A stretch of 64,000 bases of DNA from JAPPFW01 sp965231815 (GTDB taxonomy: Bacteria; Actinomycetota; Acidimicrobiia; Spongiisociales; Spongiisociaceae), in assembly GCA_965231815.1 (NCBI GenBank), contig OZ246890.1:1488001-1552000 (forward strand). The letters run 5' to 3'. Positions 20,680-29,342 of this stretch are shown in pieces. The number at the start of each line of letters is the position of its first letter. Position 1 is the first letter of the stretch. Position numbers and translations under genes: made by a program. A model generated the notes under the pieces. That model saw only the letters and a list, made by a program, of their open reading frames with translations. It was not told the DNA's origin and made no database searches.

Positions 20680-20880
20680 ATGCGACGTTTCACTATGAAT
20701 ACCACACAACAAAACCAGGTAACGATCCCAACCGTCCCTCTAGCATCGGCGCCCTTCACCCTTGAATCGGTTTACGGGTCGGTCCCGGTTCGCGAAGGTA
20801 GCGAAGACATCGACGAGCTTTCCAGAATCGCCAAGGACGAGAAGGCTGGTCGTTCGGTTAGAGAACTTCACGAGGGGTGA
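20680..20880 (+). CDS. Antitoxin of a PIN-domain toxin pair
   Basis: A 66-residue acidic protein whose C-terminal half (FTLESVYGSV...DIDELSRIAKDEKA) has the style of small antitoxins encoded before VapC-like PIN toxins. GAAGGA lies just upstream of ATG 20680. It overlaps the toxin frame by four bases (GTGA), the standard arrangement for translational coupling. The partner is frameshifted, so the pair may be non-functional. Confidence 0.7.
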   Translation: MRRFTMNTTQQNQVTIPTVPLASAPFTLESVYGSVPVREGSEDIDELSRIAKDEKAGRSVRELHEG

Positions 20881-21291
20881 AGTTCCTGGACACAAACATC
20901 ATCCTCAGGTATCTGACCAAGGATGACGCGGCGAAGGCCGAGGCCTGCTACCGGCTCTTCCAACGGGTAAACGACGGCGTCGAGGAGGTTCTTACCTGTG
21001 AAACCAACATCGCCGAAGTCGCCTACGTGCTGTCGTCATCCCAGTGCCCTGTACCGACTGGAGCACCATGAGATCAGGGCTCGGTTGATGCCCATACTGG
21101 CGCTTCGCGGCCTCCATCTCCCTCATAAACGCGCCTGCATGCGCGCTCTGGATCTTTACGGCTCGACACCCGTTCTCGACTTTGAGGATGCTCTGGCCGT
21201 TGCCCACATGGAGCGGTTGGGGATTAGCGAGATCGTGAGTTACGACCGGGATTTCGACCGGATCGAAGGAGTGTATAGAACCGAGCCGTAG
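20877..21291 (+). pseudogene. VapC-like PIN-domain toxin, frameshifted
   Basis: Metal-dependent ribonuclease toxin family. The first frame gives KFLDTNIILRYL with the first catalytic Asp, then the conserved CETNIAEVAYVLSS. The second frame continues with ALYRLEHHEIRARL, LDFEDALAVAHMERLG and YDRDFDRI, which hold the later acidic residues. The frame changes between about 21036 and 21043, so a net shift of one codon phase splits the protein. Either a sequencing error or an inactivating mutation explains it. Confidence 0.8.
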
Positions 21292-21343
21292 CGCAGTTGA
21301 GACCGCGATGGCGCGTGTCATACGCGTACGATACCCTCACCGC

Positions 21344-24300
21344 ATGAGCAGGTTCTCCGCCGAATCCATACACTTTCCTTCGGGAGTTGGAATCGCTCCC
21401 GAGGTCGATGCTCCCGATCCGCGCGCAAACCCGGTCATCAACACTCCCTACGAGGAGCCGCGCCGGCACTGGGAACTCGACCTGGCGGGCCGAGCCATCG
21501 AGGGCAGGCCGCCCAAGCAGGGAAGGCGCCCTTCTCATGGAATCCTCCCGGTCCCCACCACCCGCAAGGGTCAACCCGTACAAGGCGTTCTGGAGCTCAA
21601 CCCGGATGATCTCAACGAGACTGTGGAGGAAATCCGTGTCCATCTGCGCCGCTGGAGAGACCGGCGATGGGAGGGCGCCACCAGCCGGACACGACGGTTG
21701 CTCGCCTACTGGACTCGCGACAATCGTCACCTCCGACCCTTCTTCGCCCAACTGGAGGCGGTGGAGACGGTCATCTGGTTGACAGAGACCGACCAGGGAC
21801 GGCGGTACGCACGCAGCCGGATCGCGCCCTTATCCCAGGACCAGAACGAGGGAATCATTCGTTGGGCAACCAAGATGGCCACCGGAACCGGTAAGACCAT
21901 GGTCATGGCCATGCTGGTGGTCTGGCACACGCTCAACGACGTTCGCCTCCCTGCGCGCCGGGGACGGGCCGGACATCCCTATACCAGCGCCTTTCTGGCG
22001 ATCACCCCCGGGCACACGGTGCGGGAGCGTCTCGGGGAGTTGGCCCCTTCCCACCCTGACAACGTTTACGACCGGATGGACCTGGTACCCCCAAGCCTTC
22101 GTTTCCGTCTGAACCGAGCCCAAGTGGCTATCGTCAACTTCCAGGCCTTCCAGCGGCGCGACCTGCTGTCCGGCGTGTCCGGAGACGGCCGCAAGGTGCT
22201 CGACCCGCAGGGCGAATCCGGGGTTGAAGACGCCGCAGTGATGCTTGATCGGGTGCTGAGAGGTCTCAAAGGCCGGAACCGCCTGCTGGTGCTCAACGAC
22301 GAGGCCCACCATTGCTACAACCCCTCTTTCGGCGCCGCCAATCAGGAGGATCAGAAGATCGCCGGGGTGTGGTTCAATGCCCTGCGCTCATTGAAGCGAC
22401 ATAATCGCCTGCTCGCGGTCTACGACTTCTCCGCCACGCCTATGTTCATAAGCACCGCCGCCAAGAAACACGGTGGCGAGTTGTTCCCCTGGGTGGTGTC
22501 CGACTTCCCGCTTCTGGAAGCGATCGAATCGGGGCTGGTGAAGATACCTCGTCTCCCCGTGGACGACGACGCCGAAGGCTTCGACGTCAAGTGGAGGGCC
22601 CTGTACAAGCACGCCACACCCAAGACGGTCACTCGTGAGAAGTTACCCGGCCTGCTGGAGGACGCTCTCACGTCGCTCTACGCCGATTGGTGGCTCGAAT
22701 GGGAGCGGTGGAGGAAGGCGGGCCGACGCACGCCTCCTGTGTTCATCGTGGTGGCCAACAGCATCGCCAACGCCCGAGCGCTCTACGAATACATCGGCGG
22801 CTACGAGCGTACCGACGAGCAGTCCGGACGCACCGAGTACGTGAGGGGCGCGCTGGCGGAGTTCTCCAATATCCGGCTGGAGGGAACCGGTTGGAAGGAG
22901 AATCCGGTCACCTTGCTCATGCACTCCAAGCTGGACAGCGGCGACAAGGTAACCGGTGCGCTCGCCAAGCTGGTAAAGGCACAGGTTGCCCGTCTGTCCG
23001 GCGCTCGTCGCCGGGCGGGCCAAGCCGACGACGTTTCATTGCTGCGTAACGTGCTGAATACGGTCGGCCGGGAGGGAGAGCCGGGCGAGCACATCCGCTG
23101 CGTCATCTCGGTGTCGATGCTCACCGAGGGATGGGACACTCGCACCGTCACCCATGTACTCGGCTACCGGGCCTTCAGTACCCAGCTGCTGTGCGAGCAA
23201 GTTACCGGGCGCGCCCTTCGACGGGCCGACTACGAGAGCTTCGATTCCGAGGGTCGCCTGACGCCGGAGTACTCCCAGGTGCTGGGGATACCGTTCGACT
23301 TCATGCCGGGCAACCCGGTCGATCCGCCAACGCCCAACTCTGTCTACACGGTCCGCACCATGGTGGACCGCGCGCGTCTGCGCATCGAGCTTCCACAGCT
23401 GTCGGGTTACGCCTGGAAGCCGGCCACAGGTCGCCTCCGGCTGCATCCGGACCGGGTGGAACCATACGACGTTACGGTGATCGACCGGCCAACGCTGGCG
23501 GAACTCGGAGGAGTGATCGGAGAGACCGAGCTGGTGGGTATCGATGAGGTCCGCTTCCAGCAGGCCGCCTGGCGCCTGGCGGCGGAGTGTACGACTCGGG
23601 TGGTCGCACAACAGAACGGCGCCGAAGCTGTCTACGGCAAGGGTCGGCTTTTCACCGACCTGCGCCGGGCGGTGGAGGAGTGGCTGGCGCATCCCGATGT
23701 CGCTTGTGCCGACCCGCGGGTTCTGATGCAGCGCCCTCACTTCGAGGAGGCCGTCGGAAGGGTCATCAAGGCGTGTATCGGAGACGAGCAGGGGCCGACG
23801 TTGGTGGGTACGTTCGATTCGGACACGCCGGTTGTTGTCGACACGTCGTCCATCAATTTCGAGACGACCCTTTCCAACCGTTACCCGCCCGATGAACACG
23901 CCGGCCGGTCCACCGTCCGCTCGGAGATCAACATCGCCGCCTGCCACAGCCGGATCGAGACGGTGATCGCGGAGTTGCTCGACACACACTTCCCGCAGGT
24001 GGATGCCTGGATACGTAACTTCCGGCTGGGTTGGGACATCCCGTACCTGTACGACGGGGTGTGGCACAGCTACGAACCCGACTTCGTGGCCCGCCTCTAC
24101 GACCAAACCGGGAACCCGGTGCACCTGATCGTTGAATGCAAGGGCCGGCCCGACGAGCAGTCAGCCGCCAAGGCCCGCTACGTGACCGACTGGTGGATTC
24201 CAGCGGTTCGCAACTCGCCACAGTTACCCGCCGGGCTGAGCAGGTGGGGGTTTGTGGAGATCACCGACGAGGCCACCGCGGGAGCAGTCTTAGGAGACGC

Positions 24301-24361
24301 CATCGCCGGGATGGTCCGATCAGGCTCGACGGTGCAGGCAACCACCACGGGAAGGGAGTGA
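21344..24361 (+). CDS. Type III-like restriction enzyme, helicase-nuclease (Res) subunit
   Basis: A 1005-residue DEAD/DEAH translocase-nuclease. It has Walker A in MATGTGKTMV near residue 186, Walker B/DEAH box NDEAHHCY near 318, a SATPMF motif III, the VSMLTEGWDT and TGRALRR motifs of the second RecA lobe, and a C-terminal PD-(D/E)XK nuclease (YEPDFVAR ... IVECKG). The N-terminal NTPYEEPRRHW is typical of a recognisable Res subgroup (BPTD_3080-like). ATG 21344 has no ribosome-binding site, but TACGAT lies 12-18 bases upstream, so leaderless translation is plausible. The mod gene starts 3 bases after it. Confidence 0.9.
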   Translation: MSRFSAESIHFPSGVGIAPEVDAPDPRANPVINTPYEEPRRHWELDLAGRAIEGRPPKQGRRPSHGILPVPTTRKGQPVQGVLELNPDDLNETVEEIRVHLRRWRDRRWEGATSRTRRLLAYWTRDNRHLRPFFAQLEAVETVIWLTETDQGRRYARSRIAPLSQDQNEGIIRWATKMATGTGKTMVMAMLVVWHTLNDVRLPARRGRAGHPYTSAFLAITPGHTVRERLGELAPSHPDNVYDRMDLVPPSLRFRLNRAQVAIVNFQAFQRRDLLSGVSGDGRKVLDPQGESGVEDAAVMLDRVLRGLKGRNRLLVLNDEAHHCYNPSFGAANQEDQKIAGVWFNALRSLKRHNRLLAVYDFSATPMFISTAAKKHGGELFPWVVSDFPLLEAIESGLVKIPRLPVDDDAEGFDVKWRALYKHATPKTVTREKLPGLLEDALTSLYADWWLEWERWRKAGRRTPPVFIVVANSIANARALYEYIGGYERTDEQSGRTEYVRGALAEFSNIRLEGTGWKENPVTLLMHSKLDSGDKVTGALAKLVKAQVARLSGARRRAGQADDVSLLRNVLNTVGREGEPGEHIRCVISVSMLTEGWDTRTVTHVLGYRAFSTQLLCEQVTGRALRRADYESFDSEGRLTPEYSQVLGIPFDFMPGNPVDPPTPNSVYTVRTMVDRARLRIELPQLSGYAWKPATGRLRLHPDRVEPYDVTVIDRPTLAELGGVIGETELVGIDEVRFQQAAWRLAAECTTRVVAQQNGAEAVYGKGRLFTDLRRAVEEWLAHPDVACADPRVLMQRPHFEEAVGRVIKACIGDEQGPTLVGTFDSDTPVVVDTSSINFETTLSNRYPPDEHAGRSTVRSEINIAACHSRIETVIAELLDTHFPQVDAWIRNFRLGWDIPYLYDGVWHSYEPDFVARLYDQTGNPVHLIVECKGRPDEQSAAKARYVTDWWIPAVRNSPQLPAGLSRWGFVEITDEATAGAVLGDAIAGMVRSGSTVQATTTGRE

Positions 24362-24364
24362 CAT

Positions 24365-26934
24365 ATGGCGCGCAAGAAGAAACCACCACCTACCGCCCAC
24401 TACATGCACGAGAGTGCGGAGCGGGCCAACCTTCCCACCTCGGAAACTCAGGCGCTGATGCCTGATGACCAGCAGCAGCCGCAGACCTGGACCACCAGAC
24501 GGCGCAAGGGTGAGCCACCCACCCTGGCTTGGGATCGTCGGGCCCGCCCCGAAGAGTTTGACGCCTACCCGCTCTACATACGTGAGAAGGTGCATCCCGG
24601 CGCTTTCGTGAAATCGCTACAGGCTGCCGGGAGTGACCAGCCGGGCCTCTTCGACGACTTCAACGGTTTGCCCCCGGAAGCCTCCTACGAGTGGTACCGG
24701 CACGCCGGCAACTGGCAGAACCGGCTCATCCACGGCGAATCGGCCCGGGTGATGGCCTCGCTCGCCCAGCGGGAGGGCTTGGCCGGACAGGTGCAGATGA
24801 TCTTCTTCGACCCGCCCTACGGGATCGGCTTCAAGTCCAACTTCCAGGTGGCGGTGCGGCAGCGAGAAACCAAGGAGAACCGTGAGGGTCTACCCGCCGA
24901 CCCCAAGATGGTGCGCGCCTTCCGGGACACGTATGCACGAGGCATCGACAGCTACCTCGACCAGATGCTGGAGAAGCTCACCCTGGCCCGCGACCTGCTG
25001 TCCGACACCGGGTCGATCTTCGTGCAGATAGGCGACGAGAACGTCCACCGGATGGCGGTCCTGCTAGACGAAGTCTTCGGCCACGAGAACCGGGTAGCCA
25101 CTATCCCGTACGTGACGACTGGCTCCGCGTCGTCGGCGACCCTTCCCAGCGTGGCAGACTTTGGGCTTTGGTATGCCAGGGATCGATCGGAGGCGAAGTT
25201 CAGGCAAATATATGAACACCTGACCAGGGCCGAGAAGATCAATCACATGTCATCTTACGTAATGGTCGAGGAGGTAGACGGCACGACCCGTAAGCTGACC
25301 AAGAAAGAGCGTTCCAATCCCGATCTATTACCGCACGCGGCGCGCCTCTATCGGCGTATGAATCTGCTCTCACCAGGAACGTCGACCACCGGTAGGTCAG
25401 ACTCCTATGTCTGGAGAGGAACTCGGTACCCGTGTCCCGATACCCTCCATTGGAGGGTATCGCCGGATGGGATGGATCGGCTCGCCGAGTTGAATCGTCT
25501 CGACAGTGCAGGTCCCGGCTCGAGATTGAGTTGGAAGTGGTATGAGGACGAGATACCTGGGCGGCGTATCCACAACATCTGGTATCGCCAGATGTCCACG
25601 TCGGACAAGCGCTATGTCGTCCAAACCGCTGACAGCGTGATCGAGCGCTGCATTCTCATGTCCACCGATCCGGGTGACTTGGTCTTCGATCCCACCTGTG
25701 GATCCGGTACGACTGCGCAGGGTGCGGAGAAGTGGGGTCGACGGTGGATCACCTGCGACACCTCAACCGTGGCAGTTGCGGTCGCCCGCCAGCGTCTCAC
25801 CACCGCTGTCCACCCGTATTGGACCATCAGAGACCATCAGAGACCATCAGAGACCATCAGAGTATCACATACGACCCTGCGTCCGGGTTCATTTACGAGA
25901 AGGTTCGCCACGTCTCGGCGGCCCGGCTCGCCTACGATCTACCGCCCGAATACATTGAACTGGTCGACCGTCCCCAAGAGACCAAGGGAGTGGTGCGGGT
26001 CTGCTCACCGTTCACGGTGGAGTCCGAAACACCCTACGCCTACCTGCCGCCCTCCGAAGTCGAAGGCGGAATATCCGACGATGCCGGGACACAGCGCGCC
26101 ACCGCGGAGGGCGCCTTCGTCGAGCGGGTAATCGACACCCTGCTCGAAACCGGAATCAACGACACCCTCTCCGCCTCCACAATCGAGGTTCGGGAGATCG
26201 AGCCGTGGCCCGGCCGGCCCGGCAGCCTTATCACCCACAAGGCTCGTTGCATCGGCGCGGGATCGTCCGCACAGGACGCCGCGGTGATGATCGCCGCCGA
26301 GGATGTCACCGTAACGTCCGCCATGCTCAGTGCATCCGCCGCCGAAGCAGTTAGGCAGGTCCACGGCGCGGAACTCCTGATCGCGGCGGCGTTCGCGTTC
26401 GATCCGGCTACCGCCGATGACACGCAGATCGGGCGGGTACGGATATTGCGAGTGATGATGAACCGCGATCTACAGATCGGCGAACTCCATCCCGACCGCC
26501 GCTCCGAAGCCTTCGTAATGCTTGGCGAACCTGACCTTCAGATCACCACCGACCCTGACGGTCAGCTACAGGTAGAGGTGCTGGGTTTCGACACCTTCAA
26601 CCCCCGCACCGGGGGACTGGACAGCGGGTCCGTCGGGGACATCGCTTGCTGGATGATCGACACCGACCACGACGACCTGAGCTTCTACGCCCGCCGAATC
26701 CACTTCCCCAACGCCCGCAACGACCGGCAGGTGAAGCGTCTGAAGAAGGCCCTCGGCCGCGGTATCGACCGGCTCCGCTGGGATGCGGCTTTCTCTAACC
26801 GCTCCGCCCTTTTCCCGCCGCCGGAGAGCGGCAAGATCGCTGTGAAGATCATCACCGAGACCGGAATCGAGATGACCGTCACCCGCCAAGTCAAACGGAG
26901 GACTGGCGCGGATGAAGAACATAGCGTGTGCTAA
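24365..26934 (+). CDS. Type III-like DNA methyltransferase (Mod), phase-variable and currently out of frame
   Basis: Adenine-N6-methyltransferase of the beta order: motif IV DPPYGIGF near residue 155 comes before motif I FDPTCGSGTT near 441, with the target-recognition region between. The frame from ATG 24365 runs to 26131 and loses the conserved C-terminal part. That part (YDPASGFIYEKVRHVSAARL onward) continues in another frame to 26934. The switch falls exactly at four 10-bp repeats (25823-25862). By arithmetic, one more unit (5) or two fewer (2) joins the frames into 859 or 849 residues; three units reach an early stop. Good ribosome-binding site GGGAG before ATG. Confidence 0.88.
25823..25862 (+). 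repeat. Tandem repeat, ACCATCAGAG x 4, inside mod
   Basis: Four perfect head-to-tail 10-bp units. Ten is not a multiple of three, so every change in copy number shifts the reading frame, and none of the three frames has a stop within the tract. It lies just after the last catalytic motif region and is the point where the mod gene changes frame. Slipped-strand changes in such tracts switch mod genes on and off in Haemophilus, Neisseria and others. Confidence 0.95.
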
Positions 26935-27180
26935 CTAACGGAGTCCCGGCCATTCCCGACGGCTTATTCCAGCTTGTCGGAGGATCTCAGCCACCATCGG
27001 CGGGCTGAGATCCTTACCATGAGGGTTCGGGATAGTTAGCTTTAGCCCGTTCTTCGACATGTACTGGTGGTTAGCCCGAGACCTTGGTCCCTGCCATCCG
27101 AGTTTGCGGAGCTCTTGACAAGCGAGCGCCGCGAAATGGGTCCGAGTCTCCGACTCATCCCGATGAGTAGAGTGAAACAC
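26935..27180 (-). CDS. HicA-like mRNA interferase toxin
   Basis: An 81-residue protein. The core LRKLGWQGPRSRANHQYM, then KLTIPNPHGKDL and ILRQAGISRREW fit the HicA dsRBD-like fold, in which a His in this core is catalytic. The GTG start is tentative and the first ~20 residues are unusual, so a later start is possible. It overlaps the HicB-like gene by 26 bases and converges on mod. HicA toxins cleave mRNA. Confidence 0.7.
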   Translation of the reverse strand: MFHSTHRDESETRTHFAALACQELRKLGWQGPRSRANHQYMSKNGLKLTIPNPHGKDLSPPMVAEILRQAGISRREWPGLR

Positions 27181-27466
27181 CGCCCATCACGGGTATATCG
27201 TCGTCACCGTCATCCAGTTTGAGAAGTGCCCAGCCGATCAGTACCGATTGGAGCTCTGACCGAGCGGAATCGATTGTCTCGCCAAATGCCCAGGGGCCGA
27301 GGACGCCGCGTAGCCTGGCGATGTATCCGGCCGGATCGTCGATTTCTTCTGTTTCGCAGGCTTGGCTAATGGCTGCGTTGGCCCAAGGCAATACATCGGC
27401 TTCGGACCAGATGACGCCAGCCACGTCATCAGCAACTATTACAGTGGTCTGGTTGCTGTCTGGCAT
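27155..27466 (-). CDS. HicB-like antitoxin
   Basis: A 103-residue acidic protein encoded upstream of the HicA-like toxin. Its C-terminal ARSELQSVLIGWALLKLDDGDDDIPVMGG resembles the end of the HicB partial RNase H fold. ATG 27466 (MPDSNQTTV) is chosen over a GTG-type extension because GGAG lies just upstream. Here the antitoxin gene precedes the toxin, the less common order. Confidence 0.7.
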   Translation of the reverse strand: MPDSNQTTVIVADDVAGVIWSEADVLPWANAAISQACETEEIDDPAGYIARLRGVLGPWAFGETIDSARSELQSVLIGWALLKLDDGDDDIPVMGGVSLYSSG

Positions 27467-27539
27467 ATTCCCCTGACTCCTCCTGGTGGTTGCTGCAAGA
27501 TAGCCTCTCTTATCCCACACCCGAATCTAACCGCGTAAC

Positions 27540-28294
27540 GCCACAAGACCACACCTGAGACTGCATCGGCCACAATCGTTGTTCCCGGTGGCCCGGCATT
27601 CGCGCTCGTATCGTGGACTGGCCGGTAGGATTTCCGAAACAGATCCGACAGCTATGTAGTATCAGGTTGATAGATATTACGATGGTCTGGAGAGGACGAT
27701 TTAACTTGACCGTGGTGACCGATACCAAGCTTCTGACCGCCGACGATCTGCTGAGGCTCTACAGCGAGGGTGTGCGGGGTGAGTTGATCCGAGGAGTGCT
27801 GCACGAGACGATGCCGACCGGGCAGGAACACGGTGAGGTTGCGATGAATCTGGGCGCTCGGGTCTGGAATTTTGTCAAGCCGAGGAAGCTGGGTCGGTTG
27901 ACGTCGTCGGACGCGGGTGTATGGCTGGAGCATGATCCGGATACGGTTAGAGAGCCGGATGTGGCGTTCTTCTCCGCGGATAAGGTTCCGCCGGGTGTGC
28001 GGGTAACCGGTTACTCGGAGGCGGTCCCTGACTTGGTGGCGGAGATCGTCTCGCCTAGCGACAGTCGGCGAGCGGTTCGAGATAAGGCTTGGATGTGGAT
28101 TGGTCACGGGGTTCGTATGGTGTGGGTGGTGGATCCGGATACGCGCACTGTTGATGTGTATCGCTCCGATGAAGGTGTATTGACGCTGGGAGAGAACGAC
28201 CTGCTTTCCGGAATGGACGTGTTGCCCGGCTTCTCCTGCGTCGTGAGAGAGGTCTTCGACGGATAGAACCGGCGATCCTTCCGTCGGCGCCACC
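27540..28294 (+). repeat. Direct duplication, unit 1 (matches 28548-29295)
   Basis: A ~750 bp unit repeated with a constant 1008-base offset, comprising about 165 bases of leader plus a complete Uma2 gene. Identity is high at both ends and interrupted by a divergent patch inside the gene. Confidence 0.9.
27706..28266 (+). CDS. Uma2-family endonuclease-like protein, copy 1
   Basis: A 186-residue PD-(D/E)XK-fold protein of the Uma2 group: EPDVAFFS (Asp), VAEIVSPSDS (Glu) and RDKAWMW (Lys), then the VWVVDPDTRTVDVY strand. Most Uma2 proteins are uncharacterised and often multicopy. TTG 27706 matches the start of copy 2, where GAGAGGA lies 10 bases upstream. It is almost identical to copy 2 except around residues 40-55 (VAMNLGARVW in place of IVANLVLELG). 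Confidence 0.82.
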   Translation: MTVVTDTKLLTADDLLRLYSEGVRGELIRGVLHETMPTGQEHGEVAMNLGARVWNFVKPRKLGRLTSSDAGVWLEHDPDTVREPDVAFFSADKVPPGVRVTGYSEAVPDLVAEIVSPSDSRRAVRDKAWMWIGHGVRMVWVVDPDTRTVDVYRSDEGVLTLGENDLLSGMDVLPGFSCVVREVFDG

Positions 28295-28341
28295 TCAACC
28301 GTTTCCAGGAGTGGTCTTGGTGTGAGTTCAGATAATGGAGT

Positions 28342-28560
28342 ATGGGAAGACCAACAATGTATTCACCGGAGGTTCGGGAGCGGGCTGTTCGGATGGTTAT
28401 TGAGCAGGTGGTGGGTATCGGACAGTCTGCAAACCGACCTAGTCCTCGATGTCCTCCAACAAGGCAGCGTTGCGGCGACCCATTGAACCTAGTCGGTATA
28501 CCTATCCATCCGCTACAGCAACCGGGCCCGCAGAGGACAACGCAGCCGCCACAAGACCAC
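28342..28560 (+). mobile_element. Degenerate IS3-family transposase remnants
   Basis: 28342-28410 encodes MYSPEVRERAVRMVIEQ, the N-terminus of an IS3 OrfA, after which homology stops. Another frame from 28430 reads TDLVLDVLQQ and, after two stops, VYLSIRYSNRA, which resemble the TDLALDAL and VQYLSIRYTERLA blocks of IS3 OrfB. The remnant fills the gap between the two Uma2 copies and could have promoted the duplication. Confidence 0.65.
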
Positions 28561-29295
28561 ACTCAAGGCTGCATCGGCCACAATCGTTGCTCACGACGGC
28601 CCGGTATCCGCGCTCGTATCGTGGATTGGCCGGTAGGATTTCCGAAACAGATCCGACAGCTATGTAGTATCAGGTTGATAGATATTACGATGGTCTAGAG
28701 AGGACGATTTAACTTGACCGTGGTGACCGATACCAAGCTTCTGACCGCCGACGATCTGCTGAGGCTCTACAGCGAGGGTGTGCGGGGTGAGTTGATCCGA
28801 GGAGTGCTGCACGAGACGATGCCGACCGGGCAGGAACACGGCGAGATAGTGGCGAACCTTGTACTTGAGTTGGGTGTCTTCGTAAAGCCGAGGAAGCTGG
28901 GTCGGTTGACGGCGTCGGACGCGGGTGTATGGCTGGAGCATGATCCGGATACGGTTAGAGAGCCGGATGTGGCGTTTTTCTCCGCCGGGAAGGTTCCGCC
29001 GGGTGTGCGGGTAACCGGTTATTCGGAGGCGGTCCCTGACTTGGTGGCGGAGATCGTCTCGCCTAGCGACAGTCGGCGAGCGGTTCGAGATAAGGCTTGG
29101 ATGTGGGTAAGCCACGGGGTTCGTATGGTGTGGGTGGTGGATCCGGATACGCGCACTGTTGATGTGTATCGCTCCGATGAAGGTGTATTGACGCTGGGAG
29201 AGAACGACCTGCTTTCCGGAATGGACGTGTTGCCCGGCTTCTCCTGCGTCGTGAGAGAGGTCTTCGACGGATAGAACCGGCGCTCCTTCCGTCGG
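28548..29295 (+). repeat. Direct duplication, unit 2 (matches 27540-28294)
   Basis: Second ~750 bp unit. Its left edge lies in the IS3 OrfB debris, and its right edge is about 50 bases before the polA start. Confidence 0.9.
28714..29274 (+). CDS. Uma2-family endonuclease-like protein, copy 2
   Basis: A 186-residue twin of the 27706 gene, with the same PD-(D/E)XK residues (REPDVAFF, AEIVSPS, RDKAWMW). TTG 28714 is preceded by GAGAGGA. An in-frame TAG upstream excludes a longer start. It differs from copy 1 mainly in a patch at residues 40-55 plus a few substitutions (for example VSHGV in place of IGHGV). Confidence 0.82.
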   Translation: MTVVTDTKLLTADDLLRLYSEGVRGELIRGVLHETMPTGQEHGEIVANLVLELGVFVKPRKLGRLTASDAGVWLEHDPDTVREPDVAFFSAGKVPPGVRVTGYSEAVPDLVAEIVSPSDSRRAVRDKAWMWVSHGVRMVWVVDPDTRTVDVYRSDEGVLTLGENDLLSGMDVLPGFSCVVREVFDG

Positions 29296-29342
29296 ACATT
29301 GTGGGAGGTATCGCCGTCCCAGACGACCGCTACGATTCAATT

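Noticed and set aside
25823..25862. Repeat read as a CRISPR fragment
   Set aside because: Units are contiguous with no spacers, only 10 bp, and inside a coding frame.
25732..26934. A separate gene following mod
   Set aside because: Its sequence is the C-terminal part of type III-like Mod, and its apparent start lies in the catalytic region of mod in another frame.
21344..26934. DISARM- or BREX-type system
   Set aside because: Only a Res and a Mod gene are present; none of the other hallmark genes of those systems is nearby.
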